Source of the DNA: Solibacillus cecembensis
Lineage (GTDB): Bacteria; Bacillota; Bacilli; Bacillales_A; Planococcaceae
Assembly: GCF_001439635.1 (NCBI RefSeq)
Contig: NZ_LMBZ01000014.1
Coordinates: forward strand, 1,467-65,466
Reading direction: 5' to 3'
DNA length: 64,000 nucleotides
The stretch's first letter is position 1. Every line of letters begins with the position of its first letter. A program made the position numbers and the translations under genes. The notes beneath the pieces are model-generated. The model did not search any database and was not told where the DNA came from. It worked only from the letters and a program-made list of their open reading frames with translations. Below, in pieces: positions 33,015-41,761 of the stretch.

Positions 33015-34127
33015 GTGAATAATGAACATTCAAATATTACTATTTTAAAAGAAATTGCAGAATTATTAAATGATGAAACAGAAATGGTTCCGATGTTAAA
33101 GGGAGCATTATCCAAATTTTTAAATGGCACGAAATTTGATACAGGCTGGATTTTTTTTATCGATGGTAAAGGGAAACCTGATCTGATTGTGAAGCAAAAC
33201 TTACCGGATGCCTTAGCATTTAATGAGTGCCAGCATTTAAAACGAGGCGGTTGCTGGTGTGTTTCGCGCTACCGTACGAATAAGTTGGACAAAGCTTCGA
33301 ATATTATCGAGTGTCAACGAATTGAAGCTGCGATTGAAGCAGATGTAGGAGACAACAATAATATTACACATCATGCAACGGTGACATTGCAATCTGGACA
33401 AGAACGTTTTGGATTATTGAATGTCGCTTCTCGCAATACCGTTCGTTTTTCGGAAGAGGATTTAGATTTACTTGAATCGGTTGCATTTCAAATGGGTTCG
33501 GCAATCAAACGAATTTATTTAACAAATGAACAGCAAGAAATTGCCCTTGTGCAGGAGCGAAATCGCCTCGCACGTGACTTACATGACTCTGTTAATCAGC
33601 TCCTCTTTTCGGTTACGTTAACTGCAAGAGCAGGCATTGAGATGAGTGAACAAATTGAAATTAAAGAAACATTTAAAGATATTCAACAATTGACACAAGA
33701 GGCGCTGACAGAAATGCGCGCATTGATTTGGCAATTACGTCCGAGAGGGTTAGAAAGCGGATTAATCGAAGCCATTAAAATTTATGCAGAAATGCTCGGT
33801 CTTCAACTTTCTGTAAATGTGTCAGGCGTTATACAATTTCCGTCACGAATAGAAGAAACACTATTTCGCATTACACAGGAGGCGCTGAATAATATTCGTC
33901 GTCATGCCGGTGTGAAGTCAGCACAGCTTTATGTAACGGTTACAGCAACGGATGTATTACTTGTAGTGAAAGATAAAGGGCGCGGTTTTTATATGGAAGC
34001 CCACAATGAAATACCATCACTTGGACTACAGTCAATTAAAGATCGTGCCAATGCAGTTGGTGGCACAGCAGATTGGGTGAGTGAAATTGGCAAGGGGACG
34101 GAGCTTTTAATCCGTTTACCATACTAG
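33015..34127 (+). CDS. GAF-domain sensor kinase, AirS/YhcY type
   Basis: A 370-residue cytoplasmic histidine kinase of the NarL/HisKA_3 class. The GAF domain (about 20-170) has four cysteines, C72, C80, C82 and C100, spaced as in staphylococcal AirS, where they hold a redox-sensing 2Fe-2S cluster. The phospho-acceptor is H190 (ARDLHDSVNQ), followed by a HATPase domain. It starts at GTG after AAAGGGCGG. The response regulator gene follows 12 bases later. Oxygen/redox sensing is inferred from the cysteines. Confidence 0.88.
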   Translation: MNNEHSNITILKEIAELLNDETEMVPMLKGALSKFLNGTKFDTGWIFFIDGKGKPDLIVKQNLPDALAFNECQHLKRGGCWCVSRYRTNKLDKASNIIECQRIEAAIEADVGDNNNITHHATVTLQSGQERFGLLNVASRNTVRFSEEDLDLLESVAFQMGSAIKRIYLTNEQQEIALVQERNRLARDLHDSVNQLLFSVTLTARAGIEMSEQIEIKETFKDIQQLTQEALTEMRALIWQLRPRGLESGLIEAIKIYAEMLGLQLSVNVSGVIQFPSRIEETLFRITQEALNNIRRHAGVKSAQLYVTVTATDVLLVVKDKGRGFYMEAHNEIPSLGLQSIKDRANAVGGTADWVSEIGKGTELLIRLPY

Positions 34128-34139
34128 GGGGAGCATATT

Positions 34140-34787
34140 ATGATTCGAGTGTTAATTGCAGATGATCATCACGTTGTTCGCAGAGGACTTCTCTTTTTTT
34201 TAAAAACACAAAAGGATATTGAAGTGATTGGTGAAGCAAAAAATGGTCTAGAGGCAGTGGAGCTTGTTGAACAATTGAAGCCAGACATCGTATTAATGGA
34301 TTTGGTTATGCCAGAAATGGATGGTATTCAAGCAACGAAGCGTATTAAAAAGAAATGGCCAAAAATAGAAGTGCTAATGCTGACGAGTTTTTCGGATAAA
34401 GATCATGTTTTACCAGCGATGGAGGCGGGCGCATCAGGTTATCAATTAAAGGACATCGAGCCAGATGATTTAGTTGAGTCTATTCGTCAAATTATGCGCG
34501 GGGAAAACACTTGGCATCCAGAAGCATCAACGCAGCTAGAAGAAGGGTTACGCGAGGATGAAAATAAACCACATGTTTTAAATCCGTTAACGCCGCGCGA
34601 GCAAGATGTTTTAGCTGAATTGACAAAGGGCAAAAGTAATCGAGAAATTGCCTCTGCACTTTATGTCACAGAGAAAACTGTCAAAACGCATATCTCCAAC
34701 ATTTTCACAAAGCTTCAAGTACAAGACCGCACACAGGCCGCGCTTTATGCAGTAAAGCATAATTTAACCGCATCTAGTGAAGGATGA
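34140..34787 (+). CDS. response regulator, AirR/YhcZ type (LuxR family)
   Basis: The 215-residue protein has a receiver domain with D54 (IVLMDLVMPEMDG) as the phosphorylation site, T and K of the switch (LMLTSF, YQLKD), and a LuxR-type helix-turn-helix at about 148-205 (LTPREQDVLAELTKGKSNRE). It is cotranscribed with the upstream kinase; GGGGGAGC precedes the ATG. Targets are not visible here. Confidence 0.93.
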   Translation: MIRVLIADDHHVVRRGLLFFLKTQKDIEVIGEAKNGLEAVELVEQLKPDIVLMDLVMPEMDGIQATKRIKKKWPKIEVLMLTSFSDKDHVLPAMEAGASGYQLKDIEPDDLVESIRQIMRGENTWHPEASTQLEEGLREDENKPHVLNPLTPREQDVLAELTKGKSNREIASALYVTEKTVKTHISNIFTKLQVQDRTQAALYAVKHNLTASSEG

Positions 34788-34803
34788 AATGTTCATAATA
34801 AAC

Positions 34804-34838
34804 AAAAATGCCCAATTGAAAGTTCAATGGGCATTTTT
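34804..34838 (+). terminator. bidirectional terminator airR-like / CDF gene
   Basis: AAAAATGCCCA pairs with TGGGCATTTTT between convergent genes. Confidence 0.85.
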
Positions 34839-34849
34839 GTTGTGAAAAT

Positions 34850-35749
34850 TTAGAAGTGGTAATCTTCCTCAGTAGCCTGCTTCAGGTCATGGGGTTCAAT
34901 ATGGACGAGCACCATACAATAAGGGTTGAAAAGTTTGACGGTATGTTCAATTTTTTCTGTAATATCATGACTTTCTCGAACATTTAAATCAGGATTCACG
35001 GTTACGGTCACATCAATAAAACTCATATTGCCATGAGAGCGTCCTTTTAAATCGACGAGAGAGATGACTTCTTCAACATTTTCGATAAGTTTCCATAATG
35101 TTTCCGCTTCATCAATATCAAATGCATCAGTCAAAGTTTGAACAGCTTCCCAAAAAATTTCGAATGCTGTTTTAATAATAATGATGCCGACAATTAACGC
35201 TGTAATTTTATCAAGAATCGGTACGCCGAAAATAGCACCGAATATCCCGATTGCTGCACCAATACTGACAAGTGCGTCGGATCGATTATCGTAAGCGGCA
35301 GCCTTGACAGCGGAACTTTTAATACGATTAGCTAATGCCAAATTATAACGATACACACCATACATAATGATCGCACTAAAAATAGCGACAAAAGCTGTTA
35401 GAAGAGAAGGGACTTCATGTGTTGGATTCCATAAGTTTTTAATCGTGCTCGTAATTACTTGTAAACCTACGACCATCATTATAAATGAGGCGACAAGAGA
35501 AGCAACTGTTTCTGCACGTAAATGTCCGTATGGGTGATTGGAATCGGGTGGCTTTTGAGAAATTCTTAAACCGACTAGGACCGCAATTGATGCGATAATA
35601 TCCGTTGTATTATTTAAACCATCGGCCATCAGCGCGGATGAGGTACCGATATAGCCGACAATTAATTTCATCGTACTTAAAAAAATATAAGTGGCAATCG
35701 AAAGCCAAGCTCCTTTTTCACCAGCGCGTAAGTTTGTATACAGCTCCAC
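34850..35749 (-). CDS. cation diffusion facilitator (Mn/Zn efflux)
   Basis: The 299-residue protein has about six hydrophobic segments. The metal-site segments are ALMADGLNNTTDI in TM2 and AYDNRSDALVS in TM5, and the cytoplasmic ferredoxin-like end is HGNMSFIDVTVTVNPDLNVR. The DGLNNTTD variant is seen in MneP/YeaB-type Mn exporters, so manganese is the favoured substrate, without proof. The start is GTG at 35749 with AGGAGG seven bases upstream, not the TTG further out. Confidence 0.88.
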   Translation of the reverse strand: MELYTNLRAGEKGAWLSIATYIFLSTMKLIVGYIGTSSALMADGLNNTTDIIASIAVLVGLRISQKPPDSNHPYGHLRAETVASLVASFIMMVVGLQVITSTIKNLWNPTHEVPSLLTAFVAIFSAIIMYGVYRYNLALANRIKSSAVKAAAYDNRSDALVSIGAAIGIFGAIFGVPILDKITALIVGIIIIKTAFEIFWEAVQTLTDAFDIDEAETLWKLIENVEEVISLVDLKGRSHGNMSFIDVTVTVNPDLNVRESHDITEKIEHTVKLFNPYCMVLVHIEPHDLKQATEEDYHF

Positions 35750-35787
35750 AATGTTTCCTCCTAGCAAAACTTCTTTTCAACATAAAA

Positions 35788-35817
35788 CGACACCCCTTTA
35801 GATGAAAAGGAGTGTCG
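35788..35817 (-). terminator. terminator of CorC-type gene
   Basis: CGACACCCCTTT pairs with AAAGGAGTGTCG (one mismatch) and a T-rich tail follows on the minus strand. Confidence 0.7.
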
Positions 35818-35821
35818 AAAA

Positions 35822-37174
35822 TTATTTGTTTTGTTCTTCTTCAATCAATAAATCAGATTTTGATAGCTTTGATACTTCTAAATAAAGAATATGATGACCG
35901 TCTAATTCTTTAACGGTAAATTGGTAACCTTGTTCTTCCAGTGTTTCACCTTCGACAACATCAAAGCGTTGTGTCATGAACCAACCACCAATTGTATCAA
36001 TATCATCATCTTCAATATCAATCCCTAAAATATCGTTTACTTCTTGTAATAACATTTTAGAATCAAAAATATAGTGATTTTCGGCAATTTCTTGTACTTC
36101 GGGAATTTCATCTTCGTCAAACTCGTCCTGGATATCTCCAATGATTTCTTCGATAATGTCTTCAATTGTTACTAAACCAGAAGTCCCGCCGTATTCATCC
36201 ATTAAAATTGCCATATGGATGCGTTCACTTTGAATTTTTAATAATAGATCACTAATCGGAATTGTTTCGATGACACGAATAACGGGCTGCATATATTCTT
36301 CTACTTTTTTGTCGCCATTTGTAGAATCTTTAATGTATGCCGTTAGTAAATGCTTCATGTTTACAAGCCCGATAACATGGTCTTTATCCCCATCTGTGAT
36401 AGGGTAGCGCGTATATTGTTCAATTCCCATCAATTCGAAAACTTCACGTATTGTTTGATTTCGTTCAATACTAATAATCTCAGTTCGAGGTACCATAATT
36501 TCCTTTGCAATCCGGTCAGAAAATTCAAAAATACTGTTTACATATTCGTATTCTGAATGATTGATTTCTCCACCTTTAAAGCTGTCTGATAAAATCATGC
36601 GAAGCTCTTCTTCCGAGTGGGCTTCTTCACTTTCAGAAACCATCTTCAAGCCGAATAGTCCAGATAATGCGCGTGCTGAACCATTTAACGTACGAATAAA
36701 TGGATACATAATATTGTGGAACAAAATTAATGCACCTGAAAGCTTTAATGTAACAGCTTCTGCTTTTTGAATTGCAAGAGTTTTCGGTGCTAACTCCCCT
36801 ACGACAACATGTACAAATGTTACAAGTGAGAAGGCAATAATAAATGAAAGAACAGATGTAATATTACCGCTTAAATTAAATAGTTCAAAGATGGGGTGAA
36901 GAATGATTTCAAATGTCGGTTCTCCAAGCCACCCTAGTCCTAGTGCGGTAATGGTAATTCCAAGTTGACAAGCTGATAAATACTCATCTAAATTTGCAAT
37001 TACTTTTTTAGCACGTATTGCCTGTTTGTTACCATCAGCAACGAGCTGATCAATTCTTGTTGTTCTTACTTTAACTATTGCAAACTCGGTTGCAACAAAA
37101 AATGCCGTAGCGGCAATTAAGATAGCAAATGCTATCAACCTAATGGTTAGTTCGATACCTATGTCTACGTCCAA
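35822..37174 (-). CDS. CNNM/CorC-type membrane protein with CBS pair
   Basis: The 450-residue protein has a DUF21/CNNM membrane domain (about 1-200, four hydrophobic segments), two CBS domains (about 215-335; IMVPRTEI, MDEYGGTSGLVTIEDI) and a CorC_HlyC domain (350-435). Relatives export Mg2+ or cobalt or give Mg2+ resistance; the old hemolysin label is misleading. The start is TTG at 37174 directly after a stop codon, with only a weak binding site. A strong AGGAGG lies about 50 bases further up, with no good start at the right distance. Confidence 0.88.
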   Translation of the reverse strand: MDVDIGIELTIRLIAFAILIAATAFFVATEFAIVKVRTTRIDQLVADGNKQAIRAKKVIANLDEYLSACQLGITITALGLGWLGEPTFEIILHPIFELFNLSGNITSVLSFIIAFSLVTFVHVVVGELAPKTLAIQKAEAVTLKLSGALILFHNIMYPFIRTLNGSARALSGLFGLKMVSESEEAHSEEELRMILSDSFKGGEINHSEYEYVNSIFEFSDRIAKEIMVPRTEIISIERNQTIREVFELMGIEQYTRYPITDGDKDHVIGLVNMKHLLTAYIKDSTNGDKKVEEYMQPVIRVIETIPISDLLLKIQSERIHMAILMDEYGGTSGLVTIEDIIEEIIGDIQDEFDEDEIPEVQEIAENHYIFDSKMLLQEVNDILGIDIEDDDIDTIGGWFMTQRFDVVEGETLEEQGYQFTVKELDGHHILYLEVSKLSKSDLLIEEEQNK

Positions 37175-37555
37175 ATATATTCTCTACTCGCGGCGCAAAT
37201 GAGCGTGGCAAATAAAGAGTACACCTCCTAAGATTAAAAATTTGTAATACTACAATGATAAAATATATTTGGAAAAAAACAAATTATGTATTCAACTTTA
37301 GTAAAGCTTATTTATATTTTGTGTAAAATAACGTGATTAGTCTCGCACAATTCGACAATATTTATACAAATGTTATGAAATTTTGTCGTTGAATAATCGG
37401 TTTATTTGAAATATTGAATTATTATTTCGGATATGATATTGTGAAAAAGTAGAAAATAGTAAAGAAATCTTTGGGAAAGGCATTAACAAATAAAATGCCA
37501 GCACAATTGCCAATCCCATTTAGCAGGTTCCTTTGTTATTCACTTGAACGCGCAT
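37175..37555. other. gene-free region upstream of CorC-type gene
   Basis: On the minus strand it has an isolated AGGAGGTG (37215-37230) followed by a 22-codon TTG-initiated frame that runs into the CorC-type gene in another frame. The rest is AT-rich. GGCATT/AATGCC near 37480-37500 can pair. No gene is supported. Confidence 0.35.
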
Positions 37556-37597
37556 AAAAAAAGGGAGCACCTCACTACTTGAGATGTTCCCTTTTTT
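37556..37597 (-). terminator. terminator of yheE
   Basis: AAAAAAAGGGAGCACCTC pairs with GAGATGTTCCCTTTTTT with one G-U pair, 49 bases past yheE. Confidence 0.85.
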
Positions 37598-37645
37598 ACT
37601 GTACAAAAGAAGAAAATAATGTTCGGTCAGTTAATAGATTCGCAT

Positions 37646-37855
37646 TTATTCATAAACGTGAAATAGCATTAGTTCATGAATCATCTTTTCCACAGACGCT
37701 AATTGTTCCTCACTTGGCGTAGGTCCAATAAATTGAATGCCACCATCTTTATAATATTCGGCATTGTATCGTTGCTGTTGAAAAAAGAATTGGATAGACC
37801 AACCGGGAATTTGACTATTTTTGAATAACGGTTTATAGCTAAAATGTTGTATCAT
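37646..37855 (-). CDS. yheE: YheE family protein (DUF5342)
   Basis: A 69-residue protein ending in MIHELMLFHVYE, with LPGWS-like IPGWSIQFFFQQQRY in the middle; both match B. subtilis YheE. Function unknown. The ATG at 37855 is preceded by GGGAGGG; an open frame to 37897 lacks a site. It is divergent from yheB-yheA, as in Bacillus. Confidence 0.85.
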   Translation of the reverse strand: MIQHFSYKPLFKNSQIPGWSIQFFFQQQRYNAEYYKDGGIQFIGPTPSEEQLASVEKMIHELMLFHVYE

Positions 37856-37996
37856 GAAACTTCCCTCCCTATTTAATCGTACAAGAAAGGGATACATAGT
37901 TGCAATAGTTCAAATATAAATCAACATCTAGATGCGATTATGCAAGGTTTAGTAAATAACGCAGTATAAATTATTAAGAAAGAAAGAGTGAGGTAG

Positions 37997-39142
37997 ATGG
38001 GTCATTTTATTTCGTTGCTATTGTTATTAGGTGTTGTGGGGGCCGTTGTTGGCGCTGCTACAAACTATATGGCCATAAAGATGCTGTTTCGTCCGTACAA
38101 ACCGATCTATTTTAAAAAATGGCGTTTACCATTAACACCAGGGCTTATTCCAAAGCGCCGTGAAGATTTAGCGGTACAGCTTGGCAAAACCGTTTCGGAG
38201 TATTTATTAACACCAGAAACAATTAAAAAGAAGTTTTTATCAAAAGAAATACGAGAAAATGTGTTAACCTTTGCTCAAAATAAAGTGGAACAGGAAATTT
38301 TCACGAATGATAAAACATTAAATGATTGGTTAAAAATTGTTGGCTTTGAGCATTTACCAAAAACAGCGGAAGGTAAATTGGATGTCCTTATTTTCAATCA
38401 AATTGAATCAGTCAAGCATACATTATCTTCAAAGGCGATTCGTGAGCTTTTGCCTGCTGATTTAGAGCCTGTTCTTGATCGCAAAATTGAGGAAGCAGTT
38501 ACGCAAATTTTGGATAAGGGTGAAGATTATTTTTTATCACCTGAAGGAACGCTGACGATAAAAAATATGCTCGATGATTTTTTATCATCTAAAGGCTCAT
38601 TCGGTGGCATGGTGCAAATGTTTTTAGGAGACTCCCATTCACTTGTTGATAAAGTACAACGAGAGCTTGTGAAGTTTTTACAAGCACCTGGCACGAATGC
38701 GCTGCTCGTTCGTATTTTTACAGCAGAATGGGAAAAAATTAAAAATCGTGCAGCGATGGACTTTATGAAAGATGTAAACTTTGATACGATTGTTACGAGC
38801 ATTCAAGATTATGCAAAACGTGAGCTAGCACTTGAATCCCGCCTAGATAAGACAATTGAAGACTACTGGCCAGATGGAAAAGAGTGGGCAACAGATGATT
38901 TGCTCCCAAAAGTTATAGATAAAGTATTTCTTGCAGCAGAAGGTAAAATTGAAGACGTATTAAAACGTTTGAACTTAGCTGGAGTTGTGCGTGAACAGGT
39001 TGATTCGTTCCCAATTGCAAAGCTGGAGGAGCTCGTGTTAGGTATTATTAGCAAAGAGCTTAAGCTAATTACTTGGCTTGGTGGTATTATTGGTGGTCTT
39101 GTCGGAATTATTCAAGCGATTATTGTCTTTTTGACGAATTAA
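37997..39142 (+). CDS. yheB: YheB family protein (DUF445)
   Basis: A 381-residue DUF445 protein with membrane segments at both ends (5-27 and about 357-379) and a long helical middle. The opening AATNYMAIKMLFRPYKP and LPLTPGLIPKRREDLA are typical. B. subtilis YheB is found in spores/membranes, but its role is not established. yheA follows 24 bases later, a conserved pair. Confidence 0.9.
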   Translation: MGHFISLLLLLGVVGAVVGAATNYMAIKMLFRPYKPIYFKKWRLPLTPGLIPKRREDLAVQLGKTVSEYLLTPETIKKKFLSKEIRENVLTFAQNKVEQEIFTNDKTLNDWLKIVGFEHLPKTAEGKLDVLIFNQIESVKHTLSSKAIRELLPADLEPVLDRKIEEAVTQILDKGEDYFLSPEGTLTIKNMLDDFLSSKGSFGGMVQMFLGDSHSLVDKVQRELVKFLQAPGTNALLVRIFTAEWEKIKNRAAMDFMKDVNFDTIVTSIQDYAKRELALESRLDKTIEDYWPDGKEWATDDLLPKVIDKVFLAAEGKIEDVLKRLNLAGVVREQVDSFPIAKLEELVLGIISKELKLITWLGGIIGGLVGIIQAIIVFLTN

Positions 39143-39166
39143 AATGAAGAGAGTAGGATTAATCAA

Positions 39167-39511
39167 ATGGTAAATATTTATGATGATATTAATAAACTGG
39201 AAGCAACTTTCCGTAAGACAACGGAATTTGAAAAACTAAAAGTAGCTGTAGAAGCGGTTCGTGAAGATGAGGCAGCAACGGCACTATTTACAAACTTCCG
39301 CGATGTGCAAATGAAGTTACAACAAAAGCAAGCAACAGGCGAAGAGATTTCTGAAGAGGAATATGTTTTCCTGCAAAAAACTGCTCAATTGGCACAGCAA
39401 GATTTAAAGATTTTAGCGATGTTAGAAGCTGAAATGGCATTAAGCACAGTGATTGAAGAAATAAATCGCATTATTACACAACCAATCCAGTCACTTTACG
39501 ACGGACTATAA
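39167..39511 (+). CDS. yheA: YheA family protein (UPF0342, YlbF-like)
   Basis: A 114-residue all-helical protein of the YlbF/YmcA superfamily (LEATFRKTTEFEKLK, FTNFRDVQMKLQQKQATGEE). YlbF and YmcA modulate RNase Y; YheA has no confirmed activity. It is the second gene of the yheB-yheA operon and has its own terminator. Confidence 0.92.
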   Translation: MVNIYDDINKLEATFRKTTEFEKLKVAVEAVREDEAATALFTNFRDVQMKLQQKQATGEEISEEEYVFLQKTAQLAQQDLKILAMLEAEMALSTVIEEINRIITQPIQSLYDGL

Positions 39512-39546
39512 AAAAGAGGGTTCACACAATGGTGTGAGCCCTTTTT
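39511..39546 (+). terminator. terminator of yheBA
   Basis: AGGGTTCACAC pairs with GTGTGAGCCCT around CAATG, followed by TTTT. Confidence 0.85.
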
Positions 39547-39712
39547 GATGGAGATAACTATTTTTGTGTGCGAACACTTGCTGATTGAAATAAATTTAGT
39601 TTGTGATTGGGGAAATTTTGTTGAACTTATATAGCATAAGTATTCAATGTCAAATTCACATTACTTTTGATACAATAAGAAGGATTTTAAGAAATGAAAG
39701 TAGTGAATATAA

Positions 39713-41218
39713 ATGAAAGCAATTCATATAAAAGAACAATTGAAAGAGGATTGGCATAGAGTCTTCAACCATATAGCCAATCTTTTTTATGAAGATTCGG
39801 TTATTCAATTTGAGCATGAAGGTTCAGACATGTCATTGCAATTTGACCATTCAACCGATGCCAAATATACGATTCGGACATCGGCAAAGCTTGAAGTAGA
39901 CGGACAAATGTATACCAGTCAATATGCCATTGATTACTCAACAGAGGGAACAGAAAAAGAGCAAAATATTCGTATGAAGCGTGCTCTTTCGCATGTCATG
40001 TTAGATGTATTGGAACAATATTCAGGCATGACGCAACAGTGGGGGATTTTAACGGGGATACGTCCAACAAAGCTGTATCACAAATACCGAAAATCCGGCT
40101 TGGATCATGCACAAATTGCGACGGTTTTAAAAGAGGATTTTCGAATTTCGGATCAAAAAATCGGGCTAATGGAAGCCATTGTTGAACGCCAACTAAAGGT
40201 CATTCCAGATTTAGATGAAATCGGTCAAGAAATTTCTATCTACATCGGTGTGCCATTTTGTCCGACGATGTGTGCCTACTGTACGTTCCCAGCATATGCG
40301 ATTCAATCCAATCGTAAGGCGGGGCGCGTAGATAAATTTATTGATGGCTTGCATATTGAACTACGTGAAATGGGCAAGTGGCTAACAGAAAAGAATATGC
40401 GTATCACGTCCATTTATTGGGGTGGGGGAACACCTACTTCAATCGAGGCACATGAAATGGATGCCCTTTATAAAACGATGTTCGAAGCTTTCCCGAATCC
40501 TGACTCGATTCGCGAAATCACAGTTGAGGCAGGTCGTCCAGATACGATTACACCGGAGAAAATTGAAGTACTGAAAAAATGGGGCATTGACCGCATTTCA
40601 GTAAATCCTCAAAGCTATACGCAAGAAACATTAAAGGCAATCGGACGCCATCATACAGTAGAAGAAACCGTTGAAAAGTTTTGGTTGTCTCGTAATTCTG
40701 GTATGAATAATATAAATATGGATTTAATTATTGGCTTACCAAATGAAGGTATTGAGGAGTTTCAGCATTCACTAGAAGAATCGGCTAAAATGCAGCCAGA
40801 AAGTTTAACTGTGCATACATTAAGCTTTAAACGTGCTTCTGAAATGACACGAAATAAAGATAAGTACCGCGTAGCTGACCGAGATACTGTCGGTAAAATG
40901 ATGGAGATGGCGACAAATTGGACTGCTGAAAATGGCTATGTTCCATATTATTTATATCGTCAAAAAAACATCTTAGGCAATCTTGAAAACGTTGGTTATT
41001 GTAAACCGGGCGAAGAATCGATTTATAATATTGTTATTATGGAGGAAGTGCAAACGATTTTAGGTATTGGTTGTGGTGCTTCATCGAAATTTATTCATCC
41101 AGAGACGGGGAAAATTACGCAATTCCATAATCCAAAGGACCCTGCTGCTTATATTATGACATTTGAAGAAGCCATCGCGAAAAAAATAGCGATTTTAGAT
41201 GAGATTTACTCTAGCTAA
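39713..41218 (+). CDS. hemZ: radical-SAM coproporphyrinogen dehydrogenase-like protein HemZ
   Basis: The 501-residue protein has a HemZ-specific amino-terminal region of about 170 residues, then the radical-SAM motif C183-x3-C187-x2-C190 (GVPFCPTMCAYC), WGGGTPTS and the HemN-like barrel and carboxy domain. B. subtilis HemZ belongs to the oxygen-independent coproporphyrinogen III oxidase group, although Gram-positives mainly use the coproporphyrin route, so the substrate should be treated cautiously. The ribosome-binding site is weak (GAAAG). Confidence 0.9.
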   Translation: MKAIHIKEQLKEDWHRVFNHIANLFYEDSVIQFEHEGSDMSLQFDHSTDAKYTIRTSAKLEVDGQMYTSQYAIDYSTEGTEKEQNIRMKRALSHVMLDVLEQYSGMTQQWGILTGIRPTKLYHKYRKSGLDHAQIATVLKEDFRISDQKIGLMEAIVERQLKVIPDLDEIGQEISIYIGVPFCPTMCAYCTFPAYAIQSNRKAGRVDKFIDGLHIELREMGKWLTEKNMRITSIYWGGGTPTSIEAHEMDALYKTMFEAFPNPDSIREITVEAGRPDTITPEKIEVLKKWGIDRISVNPQSYTQETLKAIGRHHTVEETVEKFWLSRNSGMNNINMDLIIGLPNEGIEEFQHSLEESAKMQPESLTVHTLSFKRASEMTRNKDKYRVADRDTVGKMMEMATNWTAENGYVPYYLYRQKNILGNLENVGYCKPGEESIYNIVIMEEVQTILGIGCGASSKFIHPETGKITQFHNPKDPAAYIMTFEEAIAKKIAILDEIYSS

Positions 41219-41297
41219 AAATATCAAATATGCGATTTAGGCAGTTTCAAACTCGCATATTTGACCCTTGCTATCATAGTCACGTTGGAGGTTTTTT

Positions 41298-41678
41298 ATG
41301 AAAAGAGCGTTAATAGTAATTGGATTGATTACTATACTTTTTGGAACACTCATTTACTCTAATAAACTGTATTATCCATCACTTCCAATCGAAAATATGA
41401 GCAAAAAAGAAGTGATAAAAAAATTAAACGGCACGGATCAAGAAATCGTTCCATTAACGAATGAGAATGACAAACAATGGTTTATTATAAGTGAACGAAA
41501 TATATCCGAAGCCGATGAAATGATTAAGGAAATGGTTATTCAAAATGGCTGGACTTTCACACAAAAAGAAGGCAGCGGACTGTTTTTTGAAAAACAAGGG
41601 GAAAATTTGATTGTAACTACACAAAAGTGGACGGGGAATTATGTGTTAGTGGAAATCCCAGACCCATTTGGCGAATAA
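41298..41678 (+). CDS. hypothetical secreted or membrane-anchored protein (126 aa)
   Basis: TTGGAGG precedes the ATG. One hydrophobic segment (4-24) without a Cys suggests a signal anchor. The outer part has a helix (IENMSKKEVIKKLNGTD), then IISERNISEADEMIKEMVIQ and a beta end (YVLVEIPDPFGE). I do not recognise the family. It stands alone with its own terminator. Confidence 0.7.
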   Translation: MKRALIVIGLITILFGTLIYSNKLYYPSLPIENMSKKEVIKKLNGTDQEIVPLTNENDKQWFIISERNISEADEMIKEMVIQNGWTFTQKEGSGLFFEKQGENLIVTTQKWTGNYVLVEIPDPFGE

Positions 41679-41713
41679 AAGGTTTGTCCGCTATTGTGAG
41701 ACAAGCCTTTTTT
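41678..41713 (+). terminator. terminator of 126-aa gene
   Basis: AAAGGTTTGTC pairs with GACAAGCCTTT (one G-U), followed by TTTT. Confidence 0.85.
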
Positions 41714-41761
41714 AGTGAAGCGACCCGGGTAATAGAATAAAAAGAAAAGGATTTATTAAAA

